64,000 bases of DNA. Origin: Roridomyces roridus. Taxonomy: Eukaryota; Basidiomycota; Agaricomycetes; Agaricales; Mycenaceae. The DNA lies in contig JARKIF010000001.1 in NCBI GenBank assembly GCA_029378245.1, positions 3,782,001 through 3,846,000 on the forward strand. Direction: 5' to 3'. Made by a program: the position numbers and the translations under genes. Positions within the stretch are counted from its first letter, which is position 1. Every line of letters starts with the position of its first letter. The notes beneath the pieces were generated by a model. The model made no database searches. It saw only the letters and a list, made by a program, of their open reading frames with translations, and was not told the DNA's origin. Positions 10,356 through 20,079 of the stretch are shown one piece after another.

Positions 10356-11425
10356 TTACAGCTCTTTGCGGAACATAGGGCGCGAGCCGAATTTTTTCCA
10401 TTTTTGGACGCATTTTGATCCTTCTCAGTATTCCGCTCGCCGTGGGCTCAATTCTCAACAGATTGTCTTTGGACCTTCACCAATCGATTTCTACAGTCAA
10501 TATACATGTCGTAGGGTACCCAATCAGATTCATTAGTGCATCCGAGGACCCGGGAATGCGTGATCTCTATTTGACAGTATTCCAGCTTGCACAACGCACG
10601 GGGCGCGCCTGAGCCTAGGATATTTTCATAGCACACTCAAATACACTTTCTGTATGGCGTAGGGAACGTTTCCCTGTAATAGAGCACCTGCAGCACCCCC
10701 GGTTTATCAGAATGGCTCACCAGCGCAAATCTCGCGCATATCGGCGTGTGGTATGCCTCCTTTTGCGAAGGTTTGGGTGGGCGCCATGCAGGGATGTCCA
10801 CTGAAGATATTCCGATGGTTTCCGAGCCCAGGGATTGCGCTGAGCGTGTGCAAAGTCCTGCCCGACGGAGGCAGATCACCGTTCCGTGATGCTTACTAAG
10901 TTGCGCAACTCACTGCTCTCGCCTCACTTAGCACACGCTCCGCGTAGTCCCTGTGCTCCAAAAGCGTCGGAATATATTCAGTGGGTATCCTTTCATGGCG
11001 TCCGACCCAAATCTTGCGAAAGGACACATACAACACACATATATATGCAGCATTCACGGTGGTTGGCCCTTCTGATACCCCGGCAGCTCTGAAGGCTCTC
11101 TATTTGGGGGAGACATATTCTACACCAAACATAATGTATATCTGAGTGTGCTAACGAAATATCCCAGCCCCAGACATACCCTGCCCGTTGTGCAAGGTGG
11201 AATACTGTAAAACAAGCATTGTACACTATAGGGTTCCCGGAGAGACTAATCAATTGTATTGGGTACGCTAAGACATGTAAAACAACCTTGGGAATCGTTT
11301 GGTTCAAGTCCGAAATCAATTCATCGAGATTAGAGCTCACAATTAGCGGAATACTGAAAGTGATCAAAATCTCAACATTTTTGATAAAAATCCGCGCGCG
11401 CCCTATGTTCCGCAAAGAGCTGTAA
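10356..11425. repeat. 1.07-kb imperfect palindrome (fold-back element)
   Basis: The left arm (about 10356-10855) and right arm (about 10927-11425) are inverted, diverged copies of the same 500 bases, separated by a 71-bp spacer. Both arms begin at the outside with TTACAGCTCTTTGCGGAACA and end near GAGCGTGTGC. Translating both arms in the equivalent frame gives related peptides (left ..VGYPIRFISASEDPG.., right ..VLAYPIQLISLSGNP..), so the arms descend from one possibly coding sequence; the 140-codon frame at 10993-11415 on the minus strand is part of this. No clear target duplication was found. It sits 65 bp upstream of an F-box gene start. Confidence 0.8.
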
Positions 11426-11490
11426 TCGACATTGTTCTTTCAATCAGAAGGATATCTGATCGAACTTGCGCCTTGTTCTCGACCGCCATC

Positions 11491-13779
11491 ATGTTGCCCG
11501 ACGAAATCGTCTCCGAGATTTTGTCCCCAGCACTCCAAGTCTCTGAAAAACGCTTCTCAGATACTTCGGCTATCTCCCCGTTTTCGGACTACGCGCCATC
11601 CAGTTCCGCTGCTTTGCTGCTGGTCTGCAAGGCCTGGCTTCGCGTCGCTACGCCCTTGCTTTACAACGTCGTCGTACTTCGGTCGACTGCGCAGGCCAAC
11701 GCTCTGGAGCGCGTCCTCCTAGCTCACCCCGAGTTTGGTGGATATATCAGGAAGCTCAGGGTGGAAGGAGGGTACGGCCCTGCCATGCACACCATACTCA
11801 AGACCGCGCCTCGTATGACGGACCTGTTTCTGTCCTTGACTATTTGGCCGAGGGACGGGACGGAGGGGCTCTGTAAAGGCCTTCCCCTCATCAATCCCCG
11901 CCGCGTCATCGTTGTAGACCCGCGTTTGGACGAACCGCTCAAACACGAGCCGTTGTCCGAGTTGGTGCAGACGCTGCTTGACTGCATTCGTAATACCTGG
12001 AGTAATCTGGTAAGGTTCTGGTGTTTCGGCGCACTTTTACTGTTGTTAATCCCGTCCAGCGAGTGTTCGGTTGTCCGTATGGTTCCTCTCACGCTGGTAA
12101 AGAGGCGGCCATGACGATGAGCCAAGCACTCATCGAAACTCAAATACACACCATCATACTTGGCGGTATCTTCAAGGACATTCCGCGCAACGTCTACCTT
12201 CTCTCCAAATCGCCTTCGCTCAAGATTCTCGAGTTCCAGCGCCCATTCCCCAAAGCCTGGTATGAAGATCTCGGGGTGACGATCAAGTCGTACTTCGGTG
12301 CATTGGCAAAGATCAGCGTAGAACAAAAGCCTACAGCCACCGCCCAGGCTTTCGTGGCACCGGATATCGCCCCACCGGCGAATTCATCCTTCATTCCCAT
12401 GGAATCGGCTTCTGAAGAGGTTCGAGAGATCGTGTGGAAGCGAGTGCTCTTTTTCGCCATGTATGTGGCGGAGTGTCGCTCCCCCTCTTTCTCGTTGCAT
12501 ACCTCCCGGCTTCCTATCCTGACTGTTTCCAAATATTTTCATGTTCGTACCAGTGCATTCGTTTTCGGCTGTCATTGACGCACTCTCTAGCGTCTCGCAC
12601 TTCCTTGCCTCTACGAATGTCCACTTCTGGTCAGTCCGGACGCGATCACGCAGTTGAAGAATCGACTGGAGCGAGACCCACTTCTTGGGTCGCACATACG
12701 TCGGCTCTTCACCGCGACGAAGAACGCTTTCCAGGACGACGTCCAGATGAGACGGCGCTCGGAATTTTTCGCCACACCACAAATCTGCAGGTTCTCGTTC
12801 CAGTTCCGGAGACGCACACTCGTCGGCAGTGCATTCCGATCAAAGCCCTCCGCGTCCTGGGGAAGACTGCCGGCGACTCTTTACGGGAGCTTTCGCTGAC
12901 GGTGGAGGATGAAACACTGACGGTTTCTGCGCTGCACCGTTTCACAGAACTGCGTGTGCTGGAGATTTCGCCGTACGCGTATGGTGTGAATAATATGGAG
13001 CCCTTGCATTCTCCCTTGAAAATACTCAAGAATGTGCATACGCTTCGGCTTGATGGGTTGGATGCGAAGGGGTCCTGTCTCGAGTTTTTCTCGCGCGTAA
13101 AGTGCGTTCTCTTTCCGATTCAATGTTTTTGAGATGCTCAGAGTGCCTATTTATTAGATTGGAATCTCTCCATACACTTGTTGTATCGAGATGTCTTGGG
13201 CCCCACCCGAAATACGAACGAATGCTTACTGCGCACGGGAGCAAGGTACTACATCTAACAATAGGGTACTCCAATCTCCCGATGGTCGAGTCATGTCCGA
13301 ACCTCGTCGACCTTGAGATCCTCGATGTACGTACGAGTGTATTCTGTGTCTGTCACTTCGACTTACCATCGTAAACCAGGAATTCAATTTGAACGAGCTT
13401 GTTCCTGATACCCCGCACAAATCACTAGTCAAAATCGTTGCCAGAAGCTTACCCAAGTTCGTCTCTCTCCCTCTCCCTTGCTACTTGTCCTGACGCTCAC
13501 TCGAAATAGCTGGGTGGAAAAGGTCGAGTTGGACGTCCTCGACAAGTTCCCCGCCTTGCGTGAGATTCACATCAAGAACCTTGAATGGCCGAAAACCGAG
13601 TATGTCGCGTCCTTTTAGAGCCTTGTACTATTTTGCGTACTTACCTGAAATGTAGACGGGAGATTGAATACAATCAAGCCGTGGCGTTGGCCGAGATTTT
13701 CCTTTCGCACAACATCAAGTTGTTGAGTCGGGAAGGGAAGCCGTGGGTTCCGAGATTGAAGGCTGAGAGGGTTGTTTAA
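11491..13779 (+). pseudogene. F-box/LRR-like gene, copy A, with a frameshift
   Basis: Begins MLPDEIVSEILSPAL, then LLVCKAWLRVATPLLYNVVVLRS, an F-box-like N-terminus shared with two other genes in this window (start 33703, minus; start 42142, minus). Family segments follow across several short introns: IRKLRVEGGYGPAMHTIL, EIVWKRVLFFAMYV, LALPCLYE, SCPNLVDLEILD, and the terminal block KLLSREGKPWVPRLKAE before the stop at 13777-13779. Between RRLFTATKNAF and TALGIFRHTTNLQVL the frame changes by one base (about 12730-12765); no GT..AG intron of normal size fits there, while copy B reads straight through the same place. The gene is therefore probably disabled, unless the base change is an assembly error. 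Confidence 0.7.
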
Positions 13780-13849
13780 AATTCGTTACATATCAATTCA
13801 ATCTAGGTCGTGTACTAGAATATTTATTTCCCCAATGAAACTGGACTCT

Positions 13850-14819
13850 TCACGCCGGGCTGAATGTCGCAAAAGGTGCGCCGGGCGTGAAGGTCACAGT
13901 AAAGGGAGCTCCATTTGCACCGGTGAAAGTGGCAGTTGTAGGCGCCGACTCGGTCGCCTTGTTCGCAATCGCAGTAGTGACCCTCGTCGCCGGGCTGAAT
14001 GTGGCAAACGGTGCGCCGGGCGTGAAGGTCACAGTAAAGGGCGCTCCATTTGCACCAGTGAAAGTGGCAGTCGTAGGTGCCGCCGACTCAGTGGCCGTGT
14101 TCGCAATCGCAGTGGTGACCTCCGAAGCCCCATTCACGTCGGTCACAGTCTTAACCACAGTCTTCACTTCTGGGGCGGTACTCCCCACCCCTGCAGCGGT
14201 GCTCCCGGCTCCGTCGGTAGATAGACAGTCGGAATTGATTTTCCCCGCTGCGTCGACGGCCTTCTCGACGAAAGCGACCGCCTCATCAAAGTTTTGCCTC
14301 GTCGTGTTCACAACCGCGTTGTTGGTGCTGATAGAAAAGTCAGTGAGGACCCAAATAACAAAAAGGGAACTTGGAAACGTACATCCGAATCTGCGCGAGG
14401 GAGTCTTGTGCCACTTTGAGCGCACTGAGAAGTTCCGTTTGTGAGTTGGCGTCAATTTTAACGGGCGGGGCTCCGATGACGGGAGGGAATCCCCCCAGCA
14501 CGGCGGTGATTTGGGACGCATTGAACAGGGCCGTTTGGGCGTCCAGTAGAGGACCGGTTGTATTTACGTCTGCTCTGCGGGAGAGTCGGTGTTGCGTTCC
14601 TACGCAATGGGTTGCATAACTTACAATACATTGATGAGAGACAGAGAAGTTTGTGCGCTGGAAACTTGGACGTTCGGGGTAAGGCACGCTAGGTTCGAGG
14701 AGATGCGCCTAACGGGGGCTGAATGTAAAGTCAGAAACGCGGTAGATGCTCGAATGGGACGACGTACCCGCGAATGCATGGAGGAACATGGGCAGAACAT
14801 ACAGAACGATGCGGGCCAT
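13850..14819 (-). CDS. HsbA-like secreted cell-wall protein with C-terminal repeats
   Basis: The exon frames give a hydrophobic leader (MARIVLYVLPMFLHAFA), then VQVSSAQTSLSLINVL, ADVNTTGPLLDAQTALFNASQ and a helical region ending LSALKVAQDSLAQI / FDEAVAFVEKAVDAAGKI. This layout matches the hydrophobic-surface-binding protein A family, secreted proteins of fungal walls. Three introns are inferred. The C-terminus is Thr/Ala-rich and holds two copies of a 45-residue unit containing GANGAPFTVTFTPGAPFATFSPA; similar Thr-rich tails are often O-glycosylated. No GPI signal is evident after the last repeat. The domain call is fairly good; the role in surface adhesion is inference. Confidence 0.7.
13853..14127. 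repeat. Two-copy coding tandem repeat (about 137 bp unit)
   Basis: 13853-13987 and 13988-14127 are near-identical direct repeats within the last exon of the HsbA-like gene. The second copy has an extra codon (Ala). The unit length keeps the frame. Confidence 0.85.
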
Positions 14820-15506
14820 TGTAAAAATAAGTCGCAAACGAAAGAAATGGAAAGACACGTCGAGTGCAGGACACCAGGTCAAGAGAAAGGATTGGAATGG
14901 AGAGTTCAAGAGCTGGATGGGCGCTTTATAGGTTGTACCATTAGCAAACCGGCGTGAAATCGGTTGCGCTCAGATGCCGCCACGCTGGCCAGGTCGTATA
15001 ATACAATAGATTCGAGTTGTGCATCTCTTTGGGGGGAGATCGGTGCATGGTGGTCGAGGCGTTTATCCGGCGCGTGGCGTTTCGTTTTGGCGACTGACGA
15101 TTCAAGTGGTGAGGGATCATATCGTCAAGAAGTGGAGTTAGGACAGCCTCATAATGATATCGAAACAGAAGGAAAACTTCCGAAAGAGAAGAGGGAAGGC
15201 ATGGCAGCAACAGAGCCTTCGTCGTTCGTCGTTATGCTGGGTGCAGAATCTGCAGATCATGGCGCGGAGGAACAAAGACTGATGATTGAATTCCATAGAA
15301 CCACACAAGAAAAGACCTTCTTCCAGAGCGGTGAGGTTGCCAGGAGTTCGAACTTTCAAGCATGAGAAGATGGTGGTCGGAATCAAGGTCGATTGATGGT
15401 GACATCATCGCTTCTTCCTTGTCTTCTCCCAGCATCTCCCGGTTGGTCAGTAACTGGTCAAAACGCAGCTGCTGGTCCTCGCCCACTTACCCGCGTTTAG
15501 CCGCTC
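14820..15506. other. Intergenic region
   Basis: About 690 bases between the divergent starts of the HsbA-like gene and the F-box pseudogene, hence likely promoters of both. No gene or repeat is recognised. Confidence 0.4.
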
Positions 15507-15717
15507 ATGTCCCTCCAAGACCTCGAAGCGCGTATCGACCATCTCTCCTCCGACATAGAACTCCTGGATTCGAAGGAAGCCGTGAAGAAGCTGGAGAAGA
15601 GCAAAAGCAACCTTCAGAGCCAACTTGAAACGCCCTCCGCGATCCAATCGCTCGAATACCTCTCGAACTCTCCTCCGAAATCTTTATTCAATGCCTTGCC
15701 GAGCGCCCCGAGCCCGC

Positions 15718-15725
15718 AGCCCAGC
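15718..15725. repeat. Target-site duplication (left copy) of the MITE in the F-box pseudogene
   Basis: AGCCCAGC is found at 15718-15725 and 16282-16289, directly outside the inverted ends of the element. Confidence 0.85.
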
Positions 15726-16281
15726 TAGTGTTCACCACGGGTTTGGCGACCCGGTCCGGGTCGCGGGTACGGGCCACCCGGGTACGGGTTCGGGTCGAGG
15801 TCCAGCAACCCGGTCCAACCCGGTGACCCGTTTTCAACCCGTAGGCTGGAAAAATGTCACCTTGAAGACAACGATTGGGACGGGTCCGACATTGATCTGG
15901 TCAAGGACGAGTTGCGGGATGTAAAAGGCCGGTACGACGATGTGACGGTCGTGTCAAATGAGCCGGACCTCGAGGTTGGCGGCGACGGCGACATTATCAT
16001 GGTTTGTCTTTTTTGCCCTTCTGTCTCGCTGCTGGCGTGCCACTGAGACGTAGGGCGGGGTGATCCTCTGACCAACTATTTCGACGCAAAATACATCGTT
16101 TATAGTCAGTTTTGGCTGGTTACTCAGTACGGGTCAACGGGTCCACGGGTAACCCGAGACCCGCCGTCACCCACGGGTGAAATGGCGGGTAACCCGTACC
16201 CGGGGCGCGGGTCGGGTCGATTCGCGGGTACGGGTGCGGGTCGTCGTCGGACTACCCGCGGGTGACCCGTGGTGATCACTA
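15726..16281. mobile_element. Non-autonomous hAT-like MITE (556 bp), second family
   Basis: Terminal inverted repeats read TAGTG(T/A)TCACCACGGGT at both ends, inside an exact 8-bp duplication; both features are typical for hAT elements. The outer 120 bases on each side are packed with ACCCG/CGGGT-type short repeats. The middle (about 15850-16110) differs in composition and contains a translatable stretch (LEDNDWDGSDIDLVKDELRD, and after a possible intron DPLTNYFDAKY) that may be a relic of a transposase gene; this last point is a guess. It is a different family from the element at 4253-4796. Confidence 0.85.
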
Positions 16282-17219
16282 AGCCCAGCTCGCGCCCATC
16301 CTTCTTCTCAACGTCTGTCGCGCATGGAGGGACATCGCCACATCTACCGCGACACTGTGGACTACCATTCATATCGATCTTCCGCGTGTACCCGATTTTG
16401 AGGTCGTTCTCGGGCAGTGGTTCCAGCGGGCGGGGAGCCGCAATCAGCTTGTGCCAAGCATGTCCCTGGAAGAAGTTCTCAATCGACGAGTCGCCGCATC
16501 CACGGGTATCTCGCGCCACCTTGGACAGCTCAAGTCTCTCGAAATATTCGGCCGGAGGAGCAAAAGAACATACAGCTATGACTACGATTCGGACCTTGAA
16601 TTGGACGAGCGAGCTTTTCGGAGACATGGTCGCTGCCTTTTCTTCAATCAATCAGTCACAGTCGATGGACGCATTGCCGTGTGTTACAGGTACCGCTGCA
16701 TTTTTGAACTACTACATACGCCGTTCTCCCAACCTCGCCGAGTCGACCTTGAAGGATGTGGGGCCGTCGTCCGGAGGGAATGACTCTTCCAAAAGTGCGT
16801 CGGCTCGCAGTCAGCTCCTTTAAATTCGCCTTCTCTGGACCACACATAAGTATGGGAGCCTCTCTCTGCACCGCAGCTCGACACTCTCACTTTACCCACC
16901 GTCGCCAGCAACGACTCGTTGATTTCATTCCTCGAGAGATCCTCCCCGCCATGCCATTGCGAGAACTCGTCATCAAAGATCCTGGCGTTGGGCGTTATCC
17001 TCCACACTGTTTACCACTCTTACTTCCTTGGAAATCCGCTCGCCGGGGTCTTCCATCATGCAGCATCCTAGAGCAGTCCGCGTCCTCCATGCTCCCCAAT
17101 CTTCACAACGATGTATTCGAAACAGATGGCTCCTTCGCATGAGGCGTGGACTGCGCGCTTCTGCACGCGTCATGGGTTCGGCGCACGCAGACCAGGGTTC
17201 CATGGGTTCCATGGTTAAT

Positions 17220-17786
17220 TGATCCTTTGAGGGGTCGGAGGTGTCTGCCGAATTTCGAATTGATGGGATTCGAGGTGGGCACTCACTCTTGAGAGAGATT
17301 TAGGGAGCTCGTGGGCGAGGGCGTGGCATGGGTTCAGACTCTATAAGGAGTGTAGTTTCGCCGATTGTATCCAATTAGCTATAGGGCAGATGAATTCAAA
17401 TCCGTCTTTCTGACTCTAATCAAATACTGAGTGCTCGGCGTGACGTCGCGTGATATTTACTCTCGTCCTCCCCAGCGAACGATTCTGAGATCTGAGCACG
17501 CCATAGCATTTTCAGAACCAACCAAAGAATGGCTACAAGAACAAACGACTTGTTCTACCAACTACAAAATAATAAAAAAGAAATATTGTCCGTATCATAA
17601 AATATCAGAAGAGAATAAGTACTACTCGACGAGGCAATCAACGGCCCTCATGGGGGTCGTAGTAAGGCCCGTGACTCAGCCCGTGCGTGAGGGGCGTCGA
17701 ATCACTGGCTCCACCACCGCTGCCGTATTTTTCCTCGTCTGCTTCGTACTGGGTTACCTTGCTCCTACATTGGCATTAGTAAGATC
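17220..17786. other. Intergenic region, AT-richer than its surroundings
   Basis: About 570 bases between the F-box pseudogene and the 3' end of the cupin gene. One open frame of 119 codons is present at 17431-17790 on the plus strand, but it has no family resemblance and overlaps the cupin 3' end. I treat the stretch as convergent 3' flanks. Confidence 0.4.
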
Positions 17787-19338
17787 TTAGTGGGGAGAAG
17801 AAGAAAAAGGTGCGTACGGAGCAGTGAATATCGGATCCCCCGCCGTGCTAACATTCGTGTACAGAGCCCGATGACCGCGCGACCGCGAAGCAGCGCGGCG
17901 TGAGCGGAAGAAGCACGCGCCGAGGACGATGAGGCCGAGTGCGAGGCCGGCGTTGAGCACGATCAGCGCGATGAGCAGCGGGGAGAGCTTGCTGTCGTCG
18001 TTGGAGCTGCTGCTGCCGTCGGTGGCGAGGTCAGCGGCGAGGTGCCCCCCGGCGGCGTAGCCCGAGGACACGGCGGCGTAGGGGCTGGAGTAATCTCCGT
18101 AGGCAGCGTCGTAGGCGCTCGAGTAATCCCCGCCACCATAGCCGTACATGGAGGTGGAATATTTGTTGTCGTAGTACGAGGAGGAGGGGGTGGTATACGA
18201 CTTGTAGGCGGTGGATGATGTATCGTACTTGTCGGTGGAGGAGCTGTCGTAGTGCCCGTAGCCGTACGTGGAGGTGCTGTACTTGTTGTCGTAGTACGAG
18301 GAGGAGGAGGAGGAGGGGGTGGCATAGGACTTGTATGCGGTGCCAGTGGCGTATGCCGTAGAGTACGTCGTCGACGTGTACGCGTAGGGCGGCGTGGATG
18401 TGGACTTGGTGTTATAGCTGCTGTACGTGTTGGTGTACCCAGACCCGCCATACGTCGAGCTATACCCAGAAGGGATGGCGTTACCCGAGACGCGGGGCTG
18501 GCGCTCATTTGTGGGCTGCGAGGACCGGGTGAGTCCACACTTCTGGAGGCAGGCGTCCGTGCCTAGTGCGACGTTGTCGGGGATCTGAGCCTCGAGCCCT
18601 ACGATCTCCTCCACTCCAATGTCACCGAGAGTGGCGCCGGTAATGTCAAAGGGGAGGCCGAGGACTAGACAGACGTTAGTCGGAAGAGAAAGAGGAAGAG
18701 AGGATAGAGCGTACATCGTTGAGCAATCTGCAAAGCCCCAGGATCATCGCTATTAAACGTCGACACGAACGTGATCGGTTCGCAACCGTCGTTAATCTGA
18801 AAGTGAATGGACCCCATAGGGAAGATGGTCATCTGCCCCGGCTGGATCTCATTCAATATGAAGCGCGCGCCGTTCTCCGTGATCATGCCCGTGCGGATGG
18901 TACCGTTGACGCTGAACTGCATCTCCGTGGCGCGGGGGTGCGTGTGCGGGGTGTTCATGGAGCAGGCGTCGAGGAACCCGACGGCCATGGCTGACCCCAG
19001 TCCGATGACAGCTGGGAAGTTGGCCGAGCTGGCGAGTACGATACTGCCTCCTTTGCCAGTCGTTGGAGGTGTGGGTGGGTTAAGGAAATCAAATTGAAAC
19101 TGCGATTCAAGCAAGTCAGTAAAAGATGAACGAAGATAGGAAAGGATGTACGAACTTCAGAGTCGGAGCTCAAGATCCCGACACGGCTGGCCGCGGAAGG
19201 CGCCTCGATGAGCTGAGCCACGAGAGAAGCCTCAGCAGCTGCAGCTGCAGCCGCACTGGGTGAAACATCGCCCGAGACGCCCTTGAATGCTGCGGAAGCC
19301 GCTCCTAGACCGAGCAATAGCGTTGATTTGGAGAACAT
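17787..19338 (-). CDS. Germin-like cupin with Tyr/Ser-rich tail and membrane anchor
   Basis: A spherulin-1A/germin-type cupin. The product starts with a signal peptide (MFSKSTLLLGLGAASAAF), then VAQLIEAPSAASRVGIL and a cupin with the metal-binding motif HTHPRATE, GMITENGARF, and the second motif PMGSIHFQINDG. The C-terminal DIGVEEIVG..ALGTDACLQKCG block is shared with the paralogue at 25937-26919. Unlike that paralogue it continues with about 140 residues of Tyr/Ser/Thr repeats (SSYYDNKYSTS occurs twice), a transmembrane helix (LLIALIVLNAGLALGLIVLGA) followed by basic RSRRAASRSR, and a short tail. The anchor implies display of the cupin on the cell surface. Three introns are inferred. Manganese oxidase-type activity of germins is known for the family but not shown here. 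Confidence 0.85.
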
Positions 19339-20079
19339 GAGACAGAAAAAAAGGGGGAATGAAAGAAGGATGAGAAAGAAGAAGAATGTCGAGATGGGGT
19401 AGGAAAGCTAGTCTTTCTTATACTAATGCCGAATGCCGCCCGCCCGAGTGCCCGAACAAACCGAAAGACGCCGTATAGGCCTTGAAGGCGGGCGGTGTTT
19501 CAACCCCCTGAATATACGAGGCGGTGTAACGACATGCAAGTCAGGCCGGCCAGGATATCCAGTATTTCGGGACGAGTACTGCTTTACGAGGACAAGGCGG
19601 GATCGGCGTTTTAGGAATTTCTTTTTCATGGAGCGGTATCTTCATCTTGTCGGGCTTTTTGGAGATTCGGCTTAGTCGGCTGCCAGGAAGAAACGACATT
19701 CTCCAGTTCATACATAGGCCAGTTGAGCAAAGAAGAAGACCGAAGACCGAAGACCGAAGATACTCTTTCTTTGTCTCGTCTCGGTGGTAGCTGTCAAAAA
19801 AGCAATGCCACCGCTTGTGTGTCCACTCCCACCACCTCTCCACTCCGCCCCGCCCGTTTGCTCCCCGATTCCTCTCACAACTGGGAGCCCTGCATCCCTG
19901 GGCAGCCGGCAACCCTTTGTCTTTGACGAAGTGGACGGACATTGGAGTCAAAAACCTGTAACTTGTGCGTCTCTCTCTCTACGCCCTCCCCTCCCTCCTT
20001 CGAGTAGCTAAACCCACCTCTATGTAGAATCGCGTTGTATCGAATGGCCTAATCTTATCGTCTGTACACCACCACCACC
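19339..20079. other. Divergent promoter region
   Basis: About 740 bases between the cupin start (minus) and the IBR-like gene start (plus). It holds a small tandem repeat of GAAGACC(G/A) at about 19733-19760 and pyrimidine-rich tracts before the plus-strand ATG. No gene is seen. Confidence 0.45.

Larger units (their letters stand above)
15507..17219 (+). pseudogene. F-box pseudogene interrupted by a hAT-like MITE
   Basis: Begins MSLQDLEARIDHLSSDIELL, a coiled-coil start common in Agaricomycete F-box proteins. After a one-base frame change near 15628 the F-box itself reads ALRDPIARIPLELSSEIFIQCLAERPEPAAQ. It is then interrupted at 15726-16281 by a MITE. Skipping the element and one duplication it continues LAPILLLNVCRAWRDIAT and LWTTIHIDLP, then GQWFQRAGSR. 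Further downstream, family-like pieces (SNDSLISFLERSSPP; LRELVIKDP; LPNLHND) lie in different frames, so several more frame changes exist. Clearly non-functional as it stands. The 3' limit is approximate. Confidence 0.8.

Noticed and set aside
10993..11415. 140-codon minus-strand frame as an independent gene
   Set aside because: It is one arm of the palindrome; the other arm has the equivalent frame broken by stops, so a functional protein is not supported.
10340..11440. Target-site duplication for the 1.07-kb palindrome
   Set aside because: Sequences flanking the TTACAGC ends do not match each other beyond chance, so transposition was not claimed.
17431..17790. 119-codon plus-strand frame with a hydrophobic end
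   Set aside because: No recognisable homology, AT-rich codons unlike its neighbours, and it runs into the 3' end of the cupin gene on the other strand.
18172..18566. Repetitive plus-strand frame rich in Gly/Val/Arg
   Set aside because: It is the complement of the Tyr/Ser-rich repeats of the cupin tail.
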